NCBI GenBank assembly: GCA_963847515.1 | Contig: CAWKAA010000001.1 | Span: forward strand, 744,001 to 808,000 | Direction of reading: 5' to 3' | From: QHXW01 sp963847515 | GTDB lineage: Bacteria > Acidobacteriota > Terriglobia > Bryobacterales > Bryobacteraceae | DNA length: 64,000 nucleotides | Shown here: in pieces, positions 1-8,095 of the stretch | Numbering within the stretch: the first letter of the stretch is position 1 | Layout: each line of letters begins with the position of its first letter | Program-made: the position numbers and the translations under genes | The notes under the pieces: generated by a model | Told to the model about the DNA's origin: nothing | Database searches by the model: none | The model's input: the letters and a program-made list of their open reading frames with translations, nothing else

Positions 1-39
1 TAAGGCCGAATCCTCGTTCGATCGGGCCCTTGAGGTAAC

Positions 40-447
40 ATGAGCACCACACCTAGAGCAGCGTCTTCTGCGGCAGCTACCGTGCGCGAATTGATCGACC
101 TTTGCAACGGTAGCGTCGGTTTCAGAGTGAAGGTCGTCTGTGCAGACCTGCACATTAGACAGTCCACGATAACGCAGGAGTTTAAGAACCGTTATCAGAT
201 GACCATACTTGAATATTGGTCCCAGATCAGGCTCAATCGTGCGTGTACACTGTTAGCCGAGAACCCGCCTAAAACAATTAGTCTGATAGCTTCGGAGTTG
301 GGTTATCAGCACCCTAGTAACTTTGCTAACTGGTTTACGCGACGCATGGGTACGTCGCCACGGCAGTACAAGGTGAATTGTCTTCAGAAGAGCACCGCGA
401 GCGTTTTCTACTCTGCCGACCCACCTGTGGCGCTAGGGCACTCTTAA
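40..447 (+). CDS. AraC-type helix-turn-helix regulator (DNA-binding domain only)
   Basis: The 135-residue product is essentially one AraC/XylS C-terminal DNA-binding domain. A first HTH lies at about residues 30-68, with the hydrophobic helix around LEYWSQIRLNRA. The second lies at about 79-112, with the family-typical pattern ISLIASELGYQHPSNFANWF followed by GTSPRQYK. No ligand-binding or receiver domain precedes it, so a signal would have to come from another protein or there is none. GAGG lies 4 bases before the ATG. The target is unknown; the next intact gene is a di-heme peroxidase about 940 bases downstream on the same strand. The AraC family is clear, the regulon is not. Confidence 0.85.
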   Translation: MSTTPRAASSAAATVRELIDLCNGSVGFRVKVVCADLHIRQSTITQEFKNRYQMTILEYWSQIRLNRACTLLAENPPKTISLIASELGYQHPSNFANWFTRRMGTSPRQYKVNCLQKSTASVFYSADPPVALGHS

Positions 448-604
448 CCTGGATATCTCGGCAACCTCTTTTCCTGACATAGGTAAAGAATTAAAGCAGC
501 GGAAGTTCTGCAGCAGGCTGCGTCTTGACACCGTGCGTAGCGTCACCAAACGAGCTGTGTGGCGCGACCAGTGCACGAGCGAGAGTATCACGGCGCACTG
601 GCTG

Positions 605-880
605 TGTGGGATCGAGCGGACGTTCATGGTTGATGGCTTGGCGGCTCGCGCTCCAGCCCCTTGCCTTGGAGACGCCGGAACTCGGTCAATTCTACGCTCG
701 CGCGCTCATTCTGGCCAGATTTCTCGTACGCCTGTTCAAACAGGAAACCGATGTTGTGCTGATTCGGAACCAGATTCGAGACCGGTCCAGATACTTGATC
801 CCCGCGACCAGCCGGAACTGATTCATTTCGATCTTGACGACGAAGCACATCGGATCTGGGTAATTCGCCCGTTGCTCGTC
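605..880 (-). pseudogene. Degenerate copy of the C-terminal part of the TPR gene at 6824-7996
   Basis: Bases 605-880 align base for base with about 6881-7155, sharing for example GTGTGGGATCGAGCGGACGTT at one end and CGGATCTGGGTAATT at the other. On the minus strand the reading frame gives fragments such as RANYPDPM, KIEMNQ and SGQNERA, all found in the intact TPR protein. The frame changes near 785 and there is no start codon. It is a partial, decayed duplication. The rest of 448-1387 shows no convincing gene, only the promoter-like and leader repeats listed separately. Confidence 0.85.
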
Positions 881-919
881 GCCACGCGATTGTGTTATTG
901 AAGGCACATATATCAACCA

Positions 920-970
920 CAATCTAAAAAAATCATAGGTCCGGATCGGCGCTTGGTGATCTATATTCAA
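920..970 (+). promoter_or_regulatory. Copy of a repeated promoter-like motif
   Basis: The segment AATCATAGGTCCGGAT then GGTGATCTATATTC closely matches two copies at 13045-13095 (minus strand) and 13171-13220 (plus strand). Those two lie in front of divergently transcribed genes. Here the motif points toward the di-heme peroxidase gene 420 bases away. The element is seen in the sequence; its use as a promoter is inferred from position and recurrence. Confidence 0.45.
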
Positions 971-1245
971 CTCACGGTAAAAGTCGTTGAACGGAAGACA
1001 TACTTGACACGGATCATCTGCCGTCAACGCAGGAAGCCGATGCCGACTGACAGGAATTGACGCAGACGAATGTTTCCTCGTGTGTTGTTCGCTGTCTCGC
1101 GAAGGAGAGGGCGTGGGAAAGATGCAGAGAAGTTACTTTTTCGCTCTGCCTCGCGAAAGTGTTGGGAAATAACAATTTCCTATCGAGGGAGGGAATAATT
1201 TCGATTCGAACCGGCATTTAGGTGATCAGTAACCAGTAAGGAGTG

Positions 1246-1387
1246 CCTTAAACTCTTTGTCCCAGCCGACGGGCTCATCGTGTGGTGAGAGTTCATTGAA
1301 CTCGGCAGTGGAGCTACTCTTAGCCAGAGTCGTTGCATCTTCGGCGGGACCGCATTGTCCAAACTAACCTATTGAGGAAGGCGAATC
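1246..1387 (+). promoter_or_regulatory. Repeated 5' leader, copy 1
   Basis: The leader of the di-heme peroxidase gene resembles that of the lactonase-like gene (3835-3964). Both contain a GGGCT..CGTGTGGTGAG block, then a TAGCCAGA block, then a block ending CATTGTCCAAACTAACC (here) or CATTGGCCGAACTTAACC (copy 2), then a purine-rich ribosome binding site and a GTG start. Copy 1 has about 30 extra bases in the middle. Shared regulation of the two genes is inferred. Confidence 0.5.
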
Positions 1388-3751
1388 GTGAAGAACAAAT
1401 CGGAAGTGCAGTTTGCAGAACCAGGTAATCGACAAGGAGATCCTCCGGCCCCGAAGCCGGTCGATCGCCATCGGTTCCTGAAACAGGTGGCCGGCGCCTT
1501 GGCTATTTCCATCTTGGGCAGCGGACTCGCCTCGGCTCAGGGCAACAGCCCCGTCCAGTTGCGCCAGCTCATCGGCGAGCAGGTCGGCGGAATCGATAAA
1601 TTGCAGGTTCCGGCGACGAATGCCGCTATTCCTGTGCCCCCGCCCGTGGCTGGGAGCGGGAACACGCCCTATCGCTACCAGACCACCGAGGCGAAGCGCT
1701 ACCTCGGAAAGCTGCTCTTCCACGACCCGGTCCGCACCGTGCGCATCGGCCCCGCCACCAACACGGGCCAGACCAAAAACCTGCCGGCGGAGACAAACTT
1801 CGGCGGAACGTTTGGCGCCACCAATAACACGATCGCGGGAATCTTCCCCGAAACTGGGACTGCTTCGAGTCAAGCCCCGGATGTCGTCGCCGAGACGAGG
1901 CAGACCGGATCATGCGGCAGTTGCCACATCGGCGAGGCGGCGGGAAAGCAGGGTCAGCAGATCAACATCCACGTCGGTGGTGAGGGTCGCGGGTACACCG
2001 ACGCGCAAGGTAACTTCATTCCGCGCCGCCGGCCCCAGGAGGCCCTCCCCAAGCTGCGCACGACGCCTCTGTTCAATGGTGACACGCTCGTCGATGCGCT
2101 CCCGACCCTAACCGACATTTGGGACAACACCAACGGGGAGAACCCCGGCTACCCCGCCGGCCTGGTGGTCACCACGCCGGCCTACTACTACCACCTTTCG
2201 GCTGCGGACCAGGCCAGTGCGACGAGCCAGAACCTGATAGCAACGGGCCGGCTTGACCAGCTCGACAGCGTAGCTCGCATGTCCATGAACCTGGTGGGTT
2301 TCGCCTTCAACAACCGCCTCCTGTTTGGCGGCTTCGGAGGGGAGCCGCCGGCCACGCCGGGCTCGCTCAACCCGTTCAACGACCCGGCTGGGGAAAACAT
2401 GACGCTCCTGCTCCTCGACGCCCACCGCCACCTTAACTTTCAGTCGGCGGCGCTCCGGCAGATCCCGGCTTTCGTGAAGTTATTCCGGGATGCCTTCCCC
2501 ACGGAGGCCGCCGCGGCGCCGAACTGCGTCCCAGGAAGTCCTGTAAGTTGTGACCCCCTGATCAACGACCAGACCGTGTTCCGGGCGACGGCGACCTTCC
2601 TTCGCACCGTGGTCACCCGCAACACGCCGTTCGACAAGTTCCTGGCCGGCGATAACGGTGCCCTAACGCCCGCCCAGGTCCGCGGAGCTCAGCTCTTCTT
2701 CACCCCGGCGACCAACGGAGCCGGCGGCGCGGGCTGCTTCACCTGTCACAGCGGTCCGGCGCTGAACAAACAGTACAACGATCCGGATGTCACCGGCATC
2801 GGTGCATTCGTCGAGGAGAATTTCATCAACGTCGGAATCGGCGACCATCCAATCCGAGCGCTCGACGCGCTGGCGAGAGGCCATATCAACCCCGCTAGGC
2901 TGGGCGCGGACGGTTTCCCGTACCACGCCGAGGACACTGGGCGGGAGGAAATCACCCATGACCCGGCTGATGCCTTCAGGTTCCGCGCGTTAACCCTGCG
3001 GCAGCTAAAGAACTCCGGGAACTTCTTCCACAATGCTGTCCTCACCAACGTCCGCGATGTAGTGGAGTACTTCAACGCCGGCGTTCCCATGGACCCCACC
3101 GCCGGAGCGCAGGCCACGCTGGATCGCCGCTTCACGAACCCTCGTGGGCCTGGATTCCCGAACGGTCTGGGTCTTACCGAACAGCAGGTCGACGATATCA
3201 CCGACTTCCTGGAGAATGCTCTGTACGACCCCGCCTTGGTGACCTTCAATCCCAATTCCACCACTGATACGTTCCAGCCGAACGTACGCGACCTCACTTA
3301 CTCGAAGTACCGTCCGGACCTCGCCGCGCTGGGAGCAAAGGACGGTTTCGTGCCGAGCGGCCTGGCGACCGATTCAAACGACCCCTTGACGCGGCGCGAC
3401 GAGGGCCTGGAATTCCTCGACGTGACCTCCCGGACCAACATTCAACGGGTCAGCTCCAACAGCCAGGGCTCGACTCAGACGGATAACTATACCATCACGA
3501 ACACCGGCACATCGGTGGTGGATACTCACCTCCTCATCGTAGTGCAAGGGCTTGCCTCTGGAGTCACGTTGGAGAACGCCAGCGGGACCACGAGCACCGG
3601 CAATCCGTATATTCGCGTTTTCCTGGCGAATGGGGTGCTCCAACCCGGCCAGAACATCGCCCAGACGTTGACCTTCAAGCGTCCGGGCGGCAACAACGCG
3701 CCGCCGGTAAGTTACACGATCGATCTGCTCTCGGGGCAGGGTAACCCATAA
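1388..3751 (+). CDS. Di-heme cytochrome c peroxidase-like (MauG/CcpA superfamily) exported protein
   Basis: The product is 787 residues, much longer than the roughly 330-residue bacterial cytochrome c peroxidases. Two heme c sites are visible, CGSCH at residues 176-180 and CFTCH at 450-454, as expected for the di-heme peroxidase/MauG superfamily. The N-terminus has RHRFLK before a hydrophobic stretch ending in ASA at about residue 50, which resembles a Tat signal lacking the second arginine of the pair. After about residue 660 the sequence looks like an Ig-type beta domain without heme. The start is GTG with GAGGAAGG upstream. Likely role: periplasmic electron transfer, peroxide reduction or oxidation of a partner. 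The substrate is unknown. It shares its leader with the downstream lactonase-like gene. Confidence 0.85.
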   Translation: MKNKSEVQFAEPGNRQGDPPAPKPVDRHRFLKQVAGALAISILGSGLASAQGNSPVQLRQLIGEQVGGIDKLQVPATNAAIPVPPPVAGSGNTPYRYQTTEAKRYLGKLLFHDPVRTVRIGPATNTGQTKNLPAETNFGGTFGATNNTIAGIFPETGTASSQAPDVVAETRQTGSCGSCHIGEAAGKQGQQINIHVGGEGRGYTDAQGNFIPRRRPQEALPKLRTTPLFNGDTLVDALPTLTDIWDNTNGENPGYPAGLVVTTPAYYYHLSAADQASATSQNLIATGRLDQLDSVARMSMNLVGFAFNNRLLFGGFGGEPPATPGSLNPFNDPAGENMTLLLLDAHRHLNFQSAALRQIPAFVKLFRDAFPTEAAAAPNCVPGSPVSCDPLINDQTVFRATATFLRTVVTRNTPFDKFLAGDNGALTPAQVRGAQLFFTPATNGAGGAGCFTCHSGPALNKQYNDPDVTGIGAFVEENFINVGIGDHPIRALDALARGHINPARLGADGFPYHAEDTGREEITHDPADAFRFRALTLRQLKNSGNFFHNAVLTNVRDVVEYFNAGVPMDPTAGAQATLDRRFTNPRGPGFPNGLGLTEQQVDDITDFLENALYDPALVTFNPNSTTDTFQPNVRDLTYSKYRPDLAALGAKDGFVPSGLATDSNDPLTRRDEGLEFLDVTSRTNIQRVSSNSQGSTQTDNYTITNTGTSVVDTHLLIVVQGLASGVTLENASGTTSTGNPYIRVFLANGVLQPGQNIAQTLTFKRPGGNNAPPVSYTIDLLSGQGNP

Positions 3752-3788
3752 GTCGTCGTTACACTAATCAGAAGTCTGCAAGCACGAG

Positions 3789-3811
3789 GGCGGGCACAGT
3801 CTGTGCCCGCC
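3789..3811 (+). terminator. Stem-loop after the di-heme peroxidase gene
   Basis: A 10-bp perfect stem, GGCGGGCACA paired with TGTGCCCGCC around a 3-base loop, lies 38 bases after the stop codon. Only two T follow, so it may be a weak terminator or an mRNA 3'-end stabiliser. Confidence 0.6.
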
Positions 3812-3834
3812 TTAACCCAACGCACTTCGAAGAG

Positions 3835-3964
3835 CGCTTCAATTCTTTCTCTCAGTCGAAGGGCTTACCGTGTGGTGAGTCTCTAGCCAGACGTCTGGCG
3901 CGCCTTTGGCTGGGATCACATTGGCCGAACTTAACCTTAAATCCCAGTGAGAGGTATACGAAAC
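3835..3964 (+). promoter_or_regulatory. Repeated 5' leader, copy 2
   Basis: This leader of the lactonase-like gene parallels the one at 1246-1387, with GGGCTTACCGTGTGGTGAG, TAGCCAGA and CATTGGCCGAACTTAACC blocks in the same order, ending in GAGAGG ten bases before the GTG start. Confidence 0.5.
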
Positions 3965-5095
3965 GTGAAAAATAGATCGAGAATGATTACTCCTCTACTT
4001 GCGCTTGCGCTTGCGGCACAGGTAGCGCCTCAAAGTTACGCCCAGACGGCTAACCAACACGCCGTCTTTGCTATGACGAATTCCGTGCGGGGCAATCAAA
4101 TAATTGCCTATTCTCGCGCCGCCGACGGTTCCTTAATCGAGCGTAACCAATATCCCACAGGCGGACGCGGCAGTGGCGGGACTACGGATCCTCTCGGTTC
4201 GCAAGGTTCACTGACCCTCAGTCAGGACCACTCTCTGCTGTTCGCAGTGAACGCGGGCAGCGGCGATATCTCCGTTTTCCGCGTCAACGGCGCAAACCTG
4301 GACCCTGTCCAGGTCGTCTCCTCCGGCGGCAGCGCACCCGTGGCTGTCGCCCAGCATGGAAGTCTGGTGTATGTGATCAATTTCGCCGGTAACAGTAATG
4401 TGGTCGGCTTTAATTTGGATGAAGACGGCCATCTGGTCATGATTCCGAACTCCATTCGCTACTTGAGCGCCACCAACACCGGTCCTTCGTCCCTGGCCTT
4501 CAGCCCCGACGGCCGCTTCTTATTGCTGACCGAGAAGATCACCAACAATATCGATGTGTTTTCAGTTCGGAGCGATGGAACTCTTTCGCAACCGACAATT
4601 ACTCCGGACCCGATTCCTGGTATCTTCGATGTGGTTTTTTCTCCCGATGGCGCTGCCCTGATTGTTCAGACTGGTGGAGCGAGCAATGCTAACGCTTCCT
4701 CTGTTTCGTCCTATCTAGTCCAAGCAGACGGCACGCTTTCGCCGGTGACCCGAAGTGTTTCTACCGTTGGCAATTTCACTTGCTGGATTGCGCTCACTCC
4801 CAACGGACAGTTTGCATTTACCTCCAATACCCTCAGTTCTTCGATCTCTGGTTTCGCCATCAGTGGCTCGGGTACTGTGACCGCACTTCCCGACACAGTT
4901 GTGGCTTCGCTGCCAACCGGTTCCAACAACCTCGACATCGCCGTCAGCGACGACGCCAAGTATGTTTACACCATGAACACGGGCGCTGGCACGATCGGCG
5001 TCTTTGCGGTACAGCCAAATGGAAGCTTAAGGGTAATTGGCTTCGCCTCCGGTCTCAGTGCTCACAGCGGATTTGAGGGCCTCGCCGCGTTCTAA
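3965..5095 (+). CDS. Exported lactonase-type seven-bladed beta-propeller protein
   Basis: The 376-residue product has a Sec signal peptide ending at SYAQ and then repeated propeller blades of the 6-phosphogluconolactonase/YncE-like superfamily, seen as recurring ISVFRVNG, LAFSPDGRFLL, IDVFSVRSDGTL and IGVFAVQPNGSL units. These folds include lactonases and many secreted proteins with no known enzyme activity, so a substrate is not assigned. A GTG at 3947 is possible, but the GTG at 3965 has GAGAGG at the right distance and gives a compact signal peptide. It is paralogous to the protein at 13887-15335 and probably co-regulated with the upstream heme protein. Confidence 0.8.
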   Translation: MKNRSRMITPLLALALAAQVAPQSYAQTANQHAVFAMTNSVRGNQIIAYSRAADGSLIERNQYPTGGRGSGGTTDPLGSQGSLTLSQDHSLLFAVNAGSGDISVFRVNGANLDPVQVVSSGGSAPVAVAQHGSLVYVINFAGNSNVVGFNLDEDGHLVMIPNSIRYLSATNTGPSSLAFSPDGRFLLLTEKITNNIDVFSVRSDGTLSQPTITPDPIPGIFDVVFSPDGAALIVQTGGASNANASSVSSYLVQADGTLSPVTRSVSTVGNFTCWIALTPNGQFAFTSNTLSSSISGFAISGSGTVTALPDTVVASLPTGSNNLDIAVSDDAKYVYTMNTGAGTIGVFAVQPNGSLRVIGFASGLSAHSGFEGLAAF

Positions 5096-5101
5096 GAAAG
5101 T

Positions 5102-5138
5102 GAACCGGATTGGCGGATGTTCCTTCGCAATCCGGTTC
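5102..5138 (+). terminator. Stem-loop after the lactonase-like gene
   Basis: An 11-bp inverted repeat, GAACCGGATTG with CAATCCGGTTC, encloses a 15-base loop and starts six bases after the stop codon. It has no T tract, so it is a hairpin with terminator-like position rather than a classic intrinsic terminator. Confidence 0.55.
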
Positions 5139-5650
5139 GCTCAGGAGTTTCTGTCTATTCGAAATGAAGCTTCGCGAGTCGTCCCGATCCTAGTTTCAGT
5201 TTCAGAGCTCCGCCACTCTGTGTCAGCGCTATTTCTCGTATCCAAACATGAATCGCACCAGCGGATTTCTTCGAATGGTAGCTTTGCGCTCTTTCGTGAT
5301 CGAAGTAGTCAGCTCGCGTGGACGAATACGCGTGGACGAATATCTGATGAGCGGATCGCAGAATTCCTCGGAGCAGGGGCACACCCGTCAAAGCTCGCCT
5401 TCCCGAGCAGTTCGGTAAAATCCAAATACGCCTTTAGGGCGACGGGCGCCTCAGCCATCACTCCCAGCAAGTTGGGCAGAAAGCCGAAGGCCGTCTTTGC
5501 TTGCCTTCAGATCTTCTGTTGCTGCTGCCGGAGGGCTCTGAGTGGTGTGAACGACAAATTTCATTTTCTTCTTCTTCTCCTTTTGAACGACTGTCATCAA
5601 AATAGTGAAGTCGCCACTCAAGATAGGCGACGCGCCAGCGAGGACCGATC
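5139..5650. other. Intergenic region without a supported gene
   Basis: No reading frame here has recognisable features. It contains a perfect 14-base tandem duplication, CGCGTGGACGAATA at 5315-5328 and again at 5329-5342. Confidence 0.5.
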
Positions 5651-5893
5651 TTACTTTTCTTGCTCACGGGATCGTAGGACAGCGAGGAGCAATTCGAATT
5701 CTTCCTTGCAACAATCGCAGCGCTCCAGGTGCTCTTGAACCAGTTTCAGCGAGTCATCGACGGGCTCTCCGGCAAGAAGACGTTCGGCGTACGAGGCAAG
5801 GAGTTCGAAGCATTCGTCGCAGCCCAGTTCAGTCGGACGGGCTGAGAGCGACATCTCAATTACTGTACGCAACTTGCCATCGAAGTCCGACAT
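5651..5893 (-). CDS. Small zinc-finger anti-sigma-like protein
   Basis: The 80-residue cytoplasmic-looking protein has Cys25 and Cys28 and then His55-x3-Cys59-x2-Cys62, the HxxxCxxC pattern of zf-HC2/ZAS anti-sigma domains. It has no membrane segment, so it would be a soluble anti-sigma factor or a regulator of the same fold. It lies 18 bases downstream of the restored end of an ECF sigma gene on the same strand, with AGGAG 8 bases before its ATG, so sigma and anti-sigma probably form one operon. Confidence 0.75.
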   Translation of the reverse strand: MSDFDGKLRTVIEMSLSARPTELGCDECFELLASYAERLLAGEPVDDSLKLVQEHLERCDCCKEEFELLLAVLRSREQEK

Positions 5894-5911
5894 ACGTCTA
5901 ACTCCTGTCCC

Positions 5912-6540
5912 TCAGAATCGCCCAACGTCCACGTCAGACCAGCCTGAACGCAGGATCGCCTGTTTCAGACGAAGACGGGCGTCGTGAAGAAGTTTGTAAA
6001 GCGCGTTCCGATTGGAACCCATGCGCCGGGCAAATCTCGTTAATTGGAGCGCCACTCAGTTCCGCCGACAAGTGCCTGGCGCCGTTTTGCAGTGAGTTCC
6101 GTTTGAACTAGTCGAGCCACCGTAGCGGCCAACTGCTCTGCAGCTATACGGTGCTCCGCTGGACCAAACGGTCCGCGGATAACACGCCCCGCCTCCGCCA
6201 TCTCGTCGATTGAGATGTCACGCCACCTGGCCCGACGCAATTCGCTGACGGCGACCCGAACCGCGACTGCAAGGGCCCACGTGAGGAATCGGCTCTCACC
6301 GCGAAATGAGTGCAGGCGGCCAGTGATACGGAGCAAGGCATCCTGGGCAAAGTCCTCAACCATTGAGGTGCTCAGGGAACACTGTCGTGATCCGCAATCT
6401 GGCGCCGAATCGTCGGGCGTGGAGCTGGACATTGTCGGGCGCGCACGATAGCGTTCGGCTTCCCCGCGAAGCGCACTTTCGCTTGTTGATCCGGCGCCGG
6501 CGCCGCAGAACCGGCTTAATCGATTTGAGCCGTCGAGCAA
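5912..6540 (-). pseudogene. ECF sigma-70 factor, frameshifted
   Basis: Sigma region 2 is clear (SFRGESRFLTWALAVAVRV then SELRRARW). Region 4 is present but in other frames: ELTAKRRQALV, then ELSGAPINEI one frame over, then ARRMGSNRNALYKLLHDAR in the third, ending at a TGA 18 bases before the zinc-finger gene. Two single-base insertions, near 6062 and 6033, explain this. The N-terminus before region 2 also looks disturbed. Either the gene has decayed recently or the two indels are sequencing errors. When intact it would direct RNA polymerase to an unknown regulon under control of the downstream zinc-finger protein. Confidence 0.75.
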
Positions 6541-6543
6541 CAG

Positions 6544-6700
6544 GTGATGATGTTAGCCGCAAGCTATGAGAATGGTTGTGAGTACTGCATGGCTGCACAC
6601 AGCACAGTCGCCGGCATGATTCGGATGCCGCAGCCTGTGCTCGCCGCCATCCGTTCGGGAAATACGCTCCCTGACTCAAAGCTGGAACGGTTTCCCAGTA
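6544..6700 (+). pseudogene. Fragment of a carboxymuconolactone decarboxylase/AhpD-like peroxidase gene
   Basis: About 50 residues match the catalytic core of the CMD/AhpD family: SYENGCEYCMAAHS, with the CxxC pair and downstream His, then a helix through PVLAAIRSGNTLPDSKLER. The usual N-terminal helices and the C-terminal half are missing. It starts four bases from the 5' end of the sigma gene and points the other way. ECF sigma genes are often neighbours of CMD peroxidase genes, so this may be the remnant of the sigma factor's target. Confidence 0.7.
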
Positions 6701-6823
6701 CGCGAAGGAGTCCGGTGATTAACACTGCACGGAGATCCTCCAGTGCCATAGCCCGTCGCTCATCGGTGGCGGACAGTTCCGCAATCCGGTCCTTGTCAGC
6801 TCTCTGCCGGCGCGAACGGATCG

Positions 6824-7996
6824 TCATTGACTTCTCAGACTCTGCGACCAGATCGGCTCGGACTCTACATCGACAGGCCGTGTGGGATCGAGCGGACGTT
6901 CAGGGTCGATGGCTTGGCGGTCGCGCTCCAGCCGTTTGCTTTGAAGACGCCGGAACTCGGTCATCTCTACTTTCGCTCTCTCGTTCTGTCCGGACTGCTT
7001 GTAAGCCCGTGCCAACAGGAACCGGATGTTTTGCTGATTCGGAGCCAGATGCGAGGCCCGCACCAGATATTTGATCGCTGCAGCCGGACGGTGTTGATTC
7101 ATTTCGATCTTGGCAAGGAAGTACATCGGATCTGGGTAATTAGCCCTTTGCTCAAGGGCGCGCATAAGGTATTGCCGGCCTCGATCTTCCTGGCCAGTCC
7201 TGCTAAACAACACGCCTAGTTGATAATTGGATTCCGCGTCTTGCGGCTGAATGGCAAGTGCCCTCTCCAAAAGATCGATGGCGGCTGAATCGTCATTCAC
7301 GCGCAGCCTGAGCCGGCCCAAAGCAGCCAGCGTGGGCGCAGACTTTGGATCGAGGCTGAGCGCTGATTGCAGTTCGCGCTCGGCTTCTTCGTATAGGTTC
7401 AGCCGGTAAAACAGCATGCCCTGGAGCAGATGCCATGCCGCCGCCGGTAGATTCATCATCTCGAGTTGCTGAAGCAGTTGTCGCCCGCGCTCTTCATCTC
7501 CGGCACGGATGTAAGCGCCAGCTAGCGAAAACAGAATGGTAGGGTTATTAGGCCTCTCGGCATTGAGCTTATCGAGTTCGGCAATGCCCCGCTTGTACCG
7601 AGCCGATTCCACCAGCGAGATGGCGAGCAATTTCCTGGCGCGTAACTCGCCCGGCTGTGATTTGAGGAATGTTTCAAAAGGCGCTACAGAGGCATCGTAC
7701 CGCCCAGCACGGAAATAAGCGACGCCGAGATTGAAGTAGACAGACGTAAGCTTCGGATTGGCGCGGAGCGCAGCCTGGTAAGCTTTTACGGCCTCATCAA
7801 ATTTCTCTTCGCGGGCCATTACCGCACCGAGGTTACTAAGAGCCTCAGCAGAATGCGGCCTGTTCGCTATCTCCTGTCGAAACAGGCGTTCGGCTTGAGC
7901 GTATTCACCGCGCTCCATCGCTTGCCGCCCATCGTCTAGCAGACCTTCGCCGCGCGCCGCACCGTGAATGAAGAGGAAAAGCAAGAAAACTCGCAT
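6824..7996 (-). CDS. Exported tetratricopeptide-repeat protein
   Basis: The product is about 390 residues, with a short signal peptide (MRVFLLFLFIHGAARG) followed by roughly ten TPR units, for example AEALSNLGAVMAREEKFDEA, SVYFNLGVAYFRAGRYDAS and AESNYQLGVLFSRTGQ. TPR arrays are protein-interaction scaffolds, so a periplasmic assembly or adaptor role is likely and the partner is unknown. The internal ATG at 7996 is preferred to the upstream ATG at 8035, which lies inside the terminator of the next gene. Part of its 3' coding sequence is duplicated at 605-880. Confidence 0.85.
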   Translation of the reverse strand: MRVFLLFLFIHGAARGEGLLDDGRQAMERGEYAQAERLFRQEIANRPHSAEALSNLGAVMAREEKFDEAVKAYQAALRANPKLTSVYFNLGVAYFRAGRYDASVAPFETFLKSQPGELRARKLLAISLVESARYKRGIAELDKLNAERPNNPTILFSLAGAYIRAGDEERGRQLLQQLEMMNLPAAAWHLLQGMLFYRLNLYEEAERELQSALSLDPKSAPTLAALGRLRLRVNDDSAAIDLLERALAIQPQDAESNYQLGVLFSRTGQEDRGRQYLMRALEQRANYPDPMYFLAKIEMNQHRPAAAIKYLVRASHLAPNQQNIRFLLARAYKQSGQNERAKVEMTEFRRLQSKRLERDRQAIDPERPLDPTRPVDVESEPIWSQSLRSQ

Positions 7997-8011
7997 TATC
8001 CTGCCTACAAA

Positions 8012-8043
8012 CAAAAAGAAGGGCGGCAGCGACACCGCCCTTC
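8012..8043 (-). terminator. Rho-independent terminator of the TonB receptor fragment
   Basis: On the minus strand a 9-bp stem, GAAGGGCGG with CCGCCCTTC around an 8-base loop, is followed by a T-rich stretch (CTTTTTGTTT). This is the best intrinsic terminator in the window and ends transcription from the receptor fragment at 8096-9427. Confidence 0.85.
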
Positions 8044-8095
8044 AGGGCCATGGTTCAGCCGCAACGGCGCGGCACAGCCGCCGCGAATCTGCGCT

